Assembly (NCBI RefSeq): GCF_019393635.1
Contig: NC_057863.1
Location: 3,460,334-3,524,333 of the forward strand
DNA: 64,000 nt
Direction of reading: 5' to 3'
Source: Dromiciops gliroides
Lineage: Eukaryota > Chordata > Mammalia > Microbiotheria > Microbiotheriidae
The notes beneath the pieces were generated by a model, which was not told the origin of the DNA, searched no databases, and saw only the letters and a list, made by a program, of their open reading frames with translations. Made by a program: the position numbers and the translations under genes. This document shows, one piece after another, positions 23,472 through 31,328 of the stretch. Position 1 is the first letter of the stretch. Every line of letters begins with the position of its first letter.

Positions 23472-23622
23472 TTCTTTCTTTCTTTTTTGATGAGGCAATT
23501 GGGGTTAAGTGACTTGCCCAGGGTCACACATCTAGTAAGTGTTTGTCTGAGGTCGGATTTGAACTCAGGTCCTCCTGAATCCTGGGCCGGTGCTTTATCC
23601 ATTGTGCCACCTAGCTGTCCCT
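23472..23622 (-). mobile_element. marsupial tRNA-derived SINE with target-site duplication
   Basis: Reverse copy with a T/C-rich tail, GAGGCAATTGGGGTTAAGTG and CCACCTAGCTGTCC. The flanks CATTAAGTCTT (about 23462-23472 and 23624-23634) are a target-site duplication. It landed at the edge of the L1, so it is younger than that L1, and it lies about 230 bp upstream of the third LRR coding exon. Confidence 0.85.
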
Positions 23623-23635
23623 CCATTAAGTCTTA

Positions 23636-23690
23636 AGAGTGGGAGGGGGGGAAAAAGAGTGGGAGTGGGGGAAAAAGAGTGGGAGTGGGG
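23636..23690 (+). repeat. 20-bp G-rich tandem repeat, about 2.75 units
   Basis: The unit AGAGTGGGAGTGGGGGAAAA is repeated three times (last copy partial), about 165 bp upstream of the third LRR coding exon. The multiple G3-G6 runs could form a G-quadruplex. Confidence 0.85.
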
Positions 23691-23838
23691 CAGTGTCCGG
23701 CTTCCTTGTGAGCCGTTTTCTGGAAGCCCTGGTGTCCCTAGGCCCCTGTCCTGCTGCCCCAGCCCAGGGAGGCAGGGCGTTCTTTTCTCTGCACCAGGAC
23801 GCGAGCCATTTGCTTTGATTTCCAGCTGCAGGGATTTC

Positions 23839-23851
23839 TTCTCACCCACAG
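23839..23851 (+). promoter_or_regulatory. 3' splice acceptor of the third LRR gene
   Basis: TTCTTCTCACCCACAG ends at 23851, three bases before the ATG at 23855. It has the same position and style as the acceptors of LRRC15 and CPN2, which supports this as a real gene of the same structural class. Confidence 0.65.
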
Positions 23852-23854
23852 GAA

Positions 23855-25210
23855 ATGCCGCTGGCTTCCGTGGTCCTTCCTGGCCTCCTGTGGCTACAAG
23901 GCTTCAAGCTGGCTTCTCCGAATAGCAGCCCAGGAGCCCACGAGGCAGTCTTTGCCAAGGAAGAGGTCCGGGAGATCCCGGCAGCTGTGGGCCCGGCCAT
24001 CACCGAGATGTACTTCACCAACTCCGGCATCTCTCGAATCCCAAAGGGAGCCTTCAGGAATATGCAGGGCCTGACGAAGGTAGAGTTTCTGCAGAACCGG
24101 ATTCAGATAGTGGAGGTGGGCGCCTTCGATCACTTGACCGAGCTGGTGCAGCTAGAGATTTCCAGTGCCCCCACCTTGCAGGCTCTGCCTCTGGGGAGCT
24201 TGCGCCACCTGGGGAAACTGAGGAAGCTCAACTTGAAGAACAATTACATCGAGCAGGTGTCGTCTGGCTTCTTCTCCGACCTGGGCCGCCTGGAGGAGCT
24301 GTTCCTGAATAACAATGCCATCGGGGCCCTTCCTGAGGGACTCTTCGAAGGCCTGCACCAGCTGAGGCTTTTGCACTTAGGCAGAAACCGTCTCTTGGCG
24401 CTGCCAGGGCGCGTGCTGCACCCACTGGGCCGCCTGCACATCCTGCGCCTCGGGGACAACCAGCTCCGCACGCTGCCCGCCGGCCTCTTGGACGGCCTCG
24501 GGAAGTTGCAAGAGCTCAGTCTGCAGGGCAACGGGCTCCGAGAGCTGCCCACGGGCTTCCTGCACGACCTGCGGCTACTGGAGAAGCTGAGCCTCGAGCG
24601 CAACGGTCTGGAGAGCTTGGAGGCCCAGGCCTTCGTAGGGCCCGCGCCCTTGCGGCAGCTCCGGCTCGCCTTCAACCAGCTGCGCGAGCTGCCCGCCCCC
24701 GGCCCCGGGGCTGGGCCGCACGGTCTCCGGAGGCTGCTCCTCTCCCACAATCAGCTCCCCGCGCTGCCCACGCTCCTCGAGGGCTTTCCCAACCTGACCC
24801 AGCTCGATGTGGGAGGCAACCGCATCGCCGCTGTGCGCCCCGACAGTCTGGCTGCCCTGGTGCAGCTCCGCACGCTCTCCCTCCAGGCCAACTGGCTGCG
24901 GAGAGTGCCCCAAGGCTTCTTCGAGACCCTGCCGCAGCTTACCTCAGTCTCTCTGGGGGACAACCCCTGGCAGTGTGACTGTCACCTGCGCTATCTACAC
25001 CGTTGGCTCCAGAGCAACAAGAAGGTGGCGACAGTGGCCTCCGCTGGCGGCCACCCTTCCTGTAGCGACCCAGACCACCTGCAGGGCCGGAGCATCGACT
25101 CACTAACAGAGGCCCAGCTCATCTGCCTGTCCATACTGCCGGCCTCTCAGCCAGCTGGAGAACCAACTATGAACCCACCAGCAACTAGGTGGGTCGTGGG
25201 TACCAGCTGA
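23855..25210 (+). CDS. CPN2-like leucine-rich repeat protein, unnamed third member of the cluster
   Basis: The frame encodes 451 residues and I cannot assign a named orthologue. It has a probable signal peptide (about 1-20), then 13 LRRs of 23-25 residues with the LxxLxLxxNxLxxLPxGxF consensus. An LRRCT cap follows (NPWQCDC, Cys374, Cys376, Cys403, Cys424) and ends LICLSILPASQPAGEP. LRR1-3 match CPN2 best (LTKVEFLQNRIQ against LSKVVFLNTKIQ; LVQLEISSAP against LWDLEITGSP), so it is probably a tandem duplicate of CPN2 or of a common GP5/CPN2 ancestor. The N-terminal cap is odd: where CPN2 has CPMGCDC and VVC, this protein has SPNSSPG and AVF, so all four LRRNT cysteines are gone. As read, it would be secreted. 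The stop is TGA followed by CTA, and the same frame then enters a mucin-like region. The 451-codon LRR frame is undamaged, which suggests continuing selection on the ectodomain. The start is chosen from the acceptor and the AxxATG context. A function as a receptor or plasma binding protein is inference only. Confidence 0.85.
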   Translation: MPLASVVLPGLLWLQGFKLASPNSSPGAHEAVFAKEEVREIPAAVGPAITEMYFTNSGISRIPKGAFRNMQGLTKVEFLQNRIQIVEVGAFDHLTELVQLEISSAPTLQALPLGSLRHLGKLRKLNLKNNYIEQVSSGFFSDLGRLEELFLNNNAIGALPEGLFEGLHQLRLLHLGRNRLLALPGRVLHPLGRLHILRLGDNQLRTLPAGLLDGLGKLQELSLQGNGLRELPTGFLHDLRLLEKLSLERNGLESLEAQAFVGPAPLRQLRLAFNQLRELPAPGPGAGPHGLRRLLLSHNQLPALPTLLEGFPNLTQLDVGGNRIAAVRPDSLAALVQLRTLSLQANWLRRVPQGFFETLPQLTSVSLGDNPWQCDCHLRYLHRWLQSNKKVATVASAGGHPSCSDPDHLQGRSIDSLTEAQLICLSILPASQPAGEPTMNPPATRWVVGTS

Positions 25211-26940
25211 CTAACTGCTCCCACAGCCCCGAGGCCACTGGGAACCAGGCCGGCAACCTTACAGTCACCAACCATCATAGGACCAACAACAAGCACACGA
25301 CCACCTATAAGAACCACACAGCCAACATCTACCACACAGCCTGCATCAACCAGACAACCATCTACAACAACCAGAGGACCAACATCCAACAACCACACCA
25401 CCACCACCAACCACACAGCCTGCAACAAGCACACAACCAACAACCACCACCACACAGGCAACAACCACACCACCACCAACAACCACACAGCCTGCAACAA
25501 CCATACAACCAACAACAACCAGAGGACCAACATCCACCACACAGCCAACAACCACACCACCACCACCAACCACACAGCCTGCAACAAGCACACAACCACT
25601 AACAACCACCACACAGGCAACAAGCACACAGCCAATAACAACTGCACTGCCAACAAGTACACAGCCTGCAACAACCATACAACCAACAACAACCAGAGGA
25701 CCAACATCCAACAACCACACCACCACCACCAACCACACAGCCTGCAACAAACACACAACCAACAACCACCACCACACAGGCAACAACCACACCACCAACA
25801 ACAACCACACAGCCTGCAACAACCATACAACCAACAACAACCAGAGGACCAACATCCACCACACAGCCAACAACCACACCACCACCACCAACCACACAGC
25901 CTGCAACAAGCACACAACCACTAACAACCACCACACAGGCAACAAGCACACAGCCAATAACAACTGCACTGCCAACAAGTACACAGCCTGCAACAACCAT
26001 ACAACCACTAACAACCACCACACAGGCAACAACCACACAGCCAATAACAACTGCACTGCCAACAAGTACACAGCCTGCAACAACCACACCACCACCACCA
26101 CCAACCACACAGCCTGCAACAAGCACACAACCACTAACAACCACCACACAGGCAACAACCACACAGCCAATAAGAACTGCACTGCCAACAAGTACACAGC
26201 CTGCAACAACCATACCACCAACACCAACAACCACACAGCCAACAATAATACAACCACCACCAATAACAACCATACAGCCTGCAATAACCACATCACCACC
26301 AGCAACGACCACACAGCCAACAACAATTATGCAACCACTAACACCCATTCAGCTGCCAATCACTCCACTAGAAAACACACAGTCCCCACCCCCACATCCA
26401 GCAATGAGTACAAAACCTCTAAAAAAAAATGCCAACAACAACCACAGAGCCAACAACAGTCACACCACTTCCAAGCACACATCCATCAACAATCACAGGA
26501 CCGCCAACCACCACCCTCGCTCCCACACGATTCCCAACAACCTCTGAAACTACACGAGTCCTCCCAGCAGCTGACCAACTGCCCACAATGACCACTCCTA
26601 GAACTCCACCTGTCCTAGACACTGCCCTGGTAACCACCCCTGCAAGCCCATGGCTGGCAACTGTGCCCCTTTTCATACTTAGCTCTCCTGAAGCCAAATC
26701 CACCCTTGTATCTACACCATCCTCTCGAGACCGTATGAACAGAGTCTCCACACGGGCTCCACCTGGGACCTGGATTCTCATCCAAATTCCTCCAAGGGCT
26801 TCAGTGTGAGTTTCACCCACCAGCATTGTGACTGGGCTTTTGTCCGGTACATGGTCCTGCTGCTGCTGCAATCCTGCTGTACTGTAGCTGTGGTCAGATG
26901 TGTGTGTCAGCTCTATGCAGTCACTGGTCACAGGAATTGA
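25211..26940 (+). pseudogene. mucin-like stalk and membrane-anchor remnant of the third LRR gene
   Basis: Directly after the TGA the LRR frame continues LTAPTAPRPLGTRPATLQSP, then long Thr/Pro/Ser/Gln repeats (TTQPATT, TTRGPTS, TTALPTSTQP). This is typical of an O-glycosylated stalk such as that of GP Ib-alpha. The stalk reading shifts frame at 25387/25388 and again at 25709/25710, each time because an 11-base piece of the repeat is missing. It shifts a third time at an A9 run (26421-26429), which returns it to the original LRR frame. That frame then reads PTTTEPTTVTPLPSTHPST and continues to a stop at 26807-26809. A further frame shift near 26790 is needed to reach a hydrophobic run YMVLLLLQSCCTVAVV, which ends at a stop at 26938-26940. 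One stop and four frame changes argue for decay of this half, but tandem-repeat assembly errors or allelic length variants remain possible. Confidence 0.6.
25338..26290 (+). repeat. ACA/CCA-rich tandem repeat with 322-bp higher-order period
   Basis: The landmark CCTGCAACAACCATACAACC recurs with starts at 25491, 25665, 25813 and 25987, giving alternating spacings of 174, 148 and 174 bp. An earlier variant starts at 25340 (151 bp before). Two successive blocks therefore repeat at 322 bp with only a few base differences, indicating a recent duplication. The C/A-only composition keeps long frames open on both strands. Confidence 0.9.
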
Positions 26941-27312
26941 ACCTCGGGGCCTGTAAGACTAATGACGTTGAAGGAAATATAGGGAAGTTGTCCTGTATCA
27001 AGGCTGGGGTCCCACTTCACCCACTAATGCCCTGTGATTGGTCACCATTTCTGCCAGGGCAAGTACAGACCTTGCTCCTCCTCCAGGGCAAGGGACTGAA
27101 CGAGATGAAGCCTTGAGGGGTGAAAGGGGTAAGAGACAGAGCTCAGTGACTTTGGGATTTGATCCCATAGTAAAGAGGGTAGTGTCAGAAGACCTGCATT
27201 CAAATCCCAGCTTGTTAGGCTCTCACCTCCTACTGGCTCCATGGATAGGTGATGAATGCTTATTCCTTTCCTTTTCTTCATTAAGTCCTTAGTGTGTATC
27301 AAGCACAACACA

Positions 27313-27318
27313 AATAAA
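27313..27318 (+). terminator. candidate polyadenylation signal for the third LRR gene
   Basis: This is the AATAAA I found downstream of the hydrophobic segment (373 bases past 26940). It lies in sequence resembling a dispersed repeat, so it is weak evidence. Confidence 0.3.
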
Positions 27319-27609
27319 AGCCCTGGGGACAGAAAACAAGAGGATAGGGAAAGGCAACTCACTAAAAGGAACACCTCAGGTACTTCCCTAGCACTATCTA
27401 AAGAGGGAACTGACTCCCCATGAAATTGTGGATCTGTGGAGGACATACCACCTCCCCTTCCCTCAGTTCACCTCAGCTCAGCTCAGTTTACTTTGACTCG
27501 GTTTTGCCCTGTGTGTGAACCCTAGCTCATTGTGATATTTTCATTAGCTTTAACCAGTAGATCTAGAGACATAGGAAAATCAAGGGTATGGTGAGAGGTA
27601 AAGGTTTTT

Positions 27610-27758
27610 CTTTTTTTTTCTTTGGTGGGGCAATGAGGGTTAAGTGACTTGCCCAGGGTCACACAGCTAGTAAGTGTCAAGTGTCTGAGGTTGGATTTGA
27701 ACGTGGGTCCTCCTGAATCCAGGGCCAGTGCTTTATGCACTGCACCACCTAACTGCCT
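27610..27758 (-). mobile_element. marsupial tRNA-derived SINE with 15-bp target-site duplication
   Basis: Reverse copy from a T-rich tail through GGGTTAAGTGACTTGCCCAG to CACCACCTAACTGCCT. The perfect 15-bp flanks GAGGTAAAGGTTTTT lie at 27595-27609 and 27759-27773. Confidence 0.93.
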
Positions 27759-28255
27759 GAGGTAAAGGTTTTTAACCCTCTCTTCTCTCCCCTCACCCCA
27801 ACCTTAGGCTGAGGCACAAGTCTTTTGTCATGCAGGCCTGTATAGAAGGGAAAGCTCGGAATGGAGGGCAGAGCAAATTAAAGTGGGTTTCAGGAGACAC
27901 AATATATATTTGTTGAATGAATGACTGAAGAGAGGAGCACTTGAATACAAGGTTGCAGGTTAAATCACTCAATGGAGAACTCTGCTGAGTTGTTGTGTGG
28001 TACTGCGTTTTTGCTAGATCTTATGTTCCCCTTGGACAAGATCTAAAAATACCTTGCACAAATGCCTTCCCCTCCAGGCCTCAATTTCTTCATCTGTAAA
28101 AGTGGGAGTATCCAATTCAATGATCTCAAAGTCCCTTTTACCTCCAAAGCTCACAACCTCAGCCTCTCATGAGTTAATGAACAAGTAAAAGCACAGTGGG
28201 GGCCGTGAACATCCGTATTCCTCCTTCCTATACCACTCCTAGATCTTAAGTTTTC

Positions 28256-28500
28256 TGAGGCATCTAGGAGGCTCAGTGAGCAGAGCTGGACCTGGAATCA
28301 GGAAGATCTGAGTTCAAATGCAACCTCAGACACTAGATGTGTGAACAAGACACTTTAATCCCTGGGCCTCAGTTTCCTCACCTGTAAAATGAGGATAATA
28401 ATAGCACCTACCCTCCAGAGGCTTTTTTGAAGATGAAATTAAGTAATGTCTTTAAATTGCTTTGTAAATCTTAGAGTACTTTATAAATATTAGCTAGTAT
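28256..28500 (+). mobile_element. CORE-SINE (Mar1/MIR type)
   Basis: 'ctcagtgagcagagctggac', 'cctggaatcaggaagatctg', 'gggcctcagtttcctcacct', 'gataataatagcacctaccc' and 'tttataaatattagctag' in the order of a marsupial CORE-SINE. Confidence 0.75.
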
Positions 28501-28769
28501 TGGCTTGTAATGGGGAATGATTTGTGAATCCGGGTAGATTTGAGGGCACGAGTGAAGGGAGATGAAAGGTAAGGTGAGTCATCAAAGTCAAGGGGTTTGA
28601 GATTGCATGGAAAGAGGCAGAACTTCTGGAACGAGGAGGTGATGGCCACTCCATTTGTGTCATCCCTGGCCATACTGCATATGGAGTGTCTGGTCCAGGC
28701 CTGCGCACCACACTTAGGAAGGAAGGGAGGAAACAAGCACCTACTATGCACCAGCACTTTACAAATACT

Positions 28770-28945
28770 GTTTGAGGATCATTGACCCTTCAGAAGTCAT
28801 CGGGTCCAACTCCATCCATTGTTTTATAGATGGAGACACTGAAGCCCGGGGAAGTCACATGACTTGCTTAAGGTCACACAGGTAATGATCACTAGAGATG
28901 GGATTGGAACCCAGCTCCAGAGCTAGTGCTCCTTCCATTGTATAT
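28770..28945 (-). mobile_element. MIR-like SINE, reverse orientation
   Basis: 'tttatagatggagacactga', 'cttgcttaaggtcacacag' and 'gggattggaacccagctcc' mark a reverse MIR-class copy. Confidence 0.6.
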
Positions 28946-29124
28946 TTATAAACTCAAGAGAGTCCAGAAGAGGATGGTGAAGGTCCTTGAGGGCATCTTA
29001 TGTGAGCATCCATTGGAATAACTCAGGCTCCTCAGCTGGGAAAGGGGAAGAGTCAAGGGAAGCATGAGAGTTGTGATCAGTGACTTGAAGGGCTGTCATG
29101 TGGAAGAGGGGGGTAAGACCTGGA

Positions 29125-29430
29125 GTCATGTGTATGCATGTGCATGTGTGTACGTGCAAATGTATTTATGGGTGTGTACATGTGCATGCATTGCATATCT
29201 GTGTATATGGGTGTGCATTGTGTATACATGCATGTCATGTGCACCCCATATGCATGTGGTTGCTGTATGTGTGCTTTATATGTGCGTGCATGCATGTGTA
29301 TATGTGCATGTGTGCATGTGCAAATGTCTTTATGGGTGTGTGCAGTGTGTGCATGTATGTGTGTGCTGTGCACTGGATGAGTGTACGTGTATGTGCTCCG
29401 TATGCATGTGTGTGTGTGTTTGTGTGAAGT
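29125..29430. repeat. alternating purine-pyrimidine (TG/CATG-rich) tract
   Basis: About 300 bases dominated by TGTG, TGCATG and GTATGTG, with alternating purines and pyrimidines over long stretches. It is low complexity and produces spurious Cys/Val-rich or His/Thr-rich frames. Confidence 0.85.
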
Positions 29431-29829
29431 CTCAAAGTGGCACATTTAGGTTGAATGTGTGGGGACAACCTTTCTGATGAGTGAAATTCTCTCAGTGGGG
29501 AGTGGGCTGCCTTGGGGAGCTATGGGGCTTGGGAGTTGTTCAGCAGAAGATGGAGGATCCACTTTGAGGAAAGCTGTGAAAGGAACTTTTGTTCAGGTAC
29601 GAGTCAAACTTGATGGCCACTCCTGAGGTCCCGCCAAGCTCTGAGACACTGGGACTCAGGACCTGGAGACTTCTCCAAGCTTTGTCTTGGAGGCTGATGA
29701 GGCAGAACCCTCAAGAATGCTGGAAACCAGGGTCTCCTGAGAGGGGGTCAGGGCATGGCGGAAGCTTGAACGCCAAGTGGTCATTAGGAAAGATTGATGG
29801 AGGAGAGGAGGCAGCTGAGCCCCGGGCGG

Positions 29830-30130
29830 AGGGAGCCAGCATGCACTGCCATTTCACTGCTGTAATTTATGGCCTAATGGGACCCTCAATAACGAGACTG
29901 CCAGCCTTGTGTAAGCTGACCTGCTTCCTTGTGGCCTGCAGCCTCCTGCATTTTCATCACTCCCAGACACAGCGTCCAGACATGGGCCAGGTGGAAGCAG
30001 GAACCCAGGGTGTGAATATAAATAAATGTATTTTCTTGCCAAATGATCCAATAGATTAAAAAATTATAATTGGCTTTGGAACGTACAAGTTAAAACCTCT
30101 TTTGCAGAAAACTTTGGTAGTTCTGTTTAT
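29830..30130. promoter_or_regulatory. candidate conserved non-coding element
   Basis: A repeat-free, unique stretch with AT-rich, homeodomain-style words: 'gctgtaatttatggcctaat' at about 29860 and 'attataattggctttgg' at about 30063. It has no long frame. The call rests on texture alone, since conservation cannot be seen here. Confidence 0.3.
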
Positions 30131-30349
30131 AGCCTTCAGGAGTCTTTGATTTATCAGTGTGGGCATCCCCGCCCAGGATCTACCTACATCTATGGTTATT
30201 GCTTCCTGGGTCATCTCTCCCATACTGTAGCCTCTTTGGCATGGAGGGCACCCAGGCGTCTCACCAAAACTTGTAAGAATGATGCCTCTCCTTGGACGGT
30301 GGTTAGCAGTTGGCTGACATAGCTTGCTGACATATTTCCTCTTTCATCC

Positions 30350-30351
<2 letters not shown>

Positions 30352-30383
<32 letters not shown>

Positions 30384-30384
30384 A
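30352..30384. repeat. (CA)n microsatellite
   Basis: About 12 CA units followed by an interrupted CACTCACACAC end. Confidence 0.9.
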
Positions 30385-30409
30385 CGACTCTGAGCTGGGC
30401 AGAGTAGTC

Positions 30410-30780
30410 ATCATCTCTCTTTTACAGATAAGGGTGTAATGGGACGGGATTTGGAAGCCAGAGACTGGCCATTCACTAGCGTGGCTGACCCTGGGCAAAT
30501 CCCTTACTTCTGTTGTTGTTGTTTTTGGTGAGGCAATTGGGGTTGTGACTTGCCTAGGATCACACAGCTAGTAAGTGTTAAGTGTCTGAGGCCGGATTTG
30601 AACTCAGGTCCTCCTGAATCCAGGGCCAGTGCTTTATCCACTGTGCCACCTGGCTGCCCCAAAGCCCTTACTTCTGAAAGCTCTGGTTTCCCCATCTATG
30701 GAATCAGGAGGGTGGATTAGATAAGCTCTAACATCCTGTCTAGCCCACTTTGTGCTCAAGTGACTTGTTCAAGGTCACAC
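30410..30780 (+). mobile_element. MIR-like element split by a younger SINE
   Basis: The left part ends 'gtggctgaccctgggcaaat' and the right part continues 'aaagctctggtttccccatc', consistent with one plus-strand MIR-class element interrupted at 30512. The interrupting SINE is listed separately. Confidence 0.6.
30513..30660 (-). mobile_element. marsupial tRNA-derived SINE inserted in a MIR
   Basis: Reverse copy (TGTTGTTGTTTTTGG tail, GAGGCAATTGGGGTTGTGAC, GCCACCTGGCTGCCCC). The target-site duplication is AAATCCCTTACTTCTG (30497-30512) and AAAGCCCTTACTTCTG (30661-30676), 16 bp with one mismatch. The usual TTAAGTGACTTGCC is shortened to TTGTGACTTGCC. Confidence 0.93.
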
Positions 30781-31084
30781 AGCCTGTCCTTGGTAGAGTG
30801 GGAATGTGAAGACAGGTCTCTTCGACAAGTTGAAGGCTTGTTTCCTTGATGACGTATGCCTTCTCTCTATGGAAGTGTGCATATCTTACTGTATCTGCAC
30901 AACCCATCAACTAGGATAGTCCTGCTGGCTAGTTACTAACTGGATAAAACACAAAGGCTTGGAGACTTGTTTTCAATCCCTGTGGCACAGTTTGATTATG
31001 TAACACCTTTGCAATAATTAGCTTATTTTAAGCCTCTGCCAATAAGCCCCTTCCCTTCTAGTTTCTGTGGCTCCTTCCTCAGTG

Positions 31085-31328
31085 GCTTTAAGGATGTTAT
31101 TGTTCAGTCATTTCCCCTGACTCTTCATGACCCCATTTGGAGTTTTCTTGGCAAAAATACTGGAGTGGTTTGCCATTTCCTTCTGCAGCTCATTTTACAG
31201 ATGAGGAAACTGAGGCAAACAGGCGAAGTGACTTGCTTAGGGTCACACAGCTAGTAAGTGTCTGAAGCTGGATTTGAACTCAGGTCTTCCTTACTCCAGG
31301 TCCAGTCTACCCACTTCACCACCTAGCT
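31085..31328 (-). mobile_element. Mar1 CORE-SINE with Bov-B/RTE-like tail, reverse orientation
   Basis: Read on the minus strand: a tRNA-like head (CACCTAGCTTC region), CORE (GAGGAAACTGAGGCAAACAG), then the tail words 'ggcaaaccactccagta', 'gccaagaaaactcc' and 'gtcatgaagagtc', ending in 'actgaacaat'. This tail, shared with Bov-B/RTE LINEs, is the signature of marsupial Mar1. Confidence 0.85.

Noticed and set aside
25189-25602. Plus-strand 137-codon Asn/His/Thr/Gln-rich frame
   Set aside because: It is an off-frame reading of the stalk repeat that starts inside the LRR gene; composition follows the CAA/CCA repeat.
25147-26348. Minus-strand frames up to 326 codons rich in Val, Leu, Trp and Cys
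   Set aside because: They are complements of the C/A-only mucin repeat (TGTGGTTG on the other strand), which cannot form stop codons easily; not a membrane protein gene.
29064-29477. Cys/Val/Met-rich 137-codon frame
   Set aside because: Encoded by the TG/CATG alternating tract; repeated low-complexity composition and no conserved domain.
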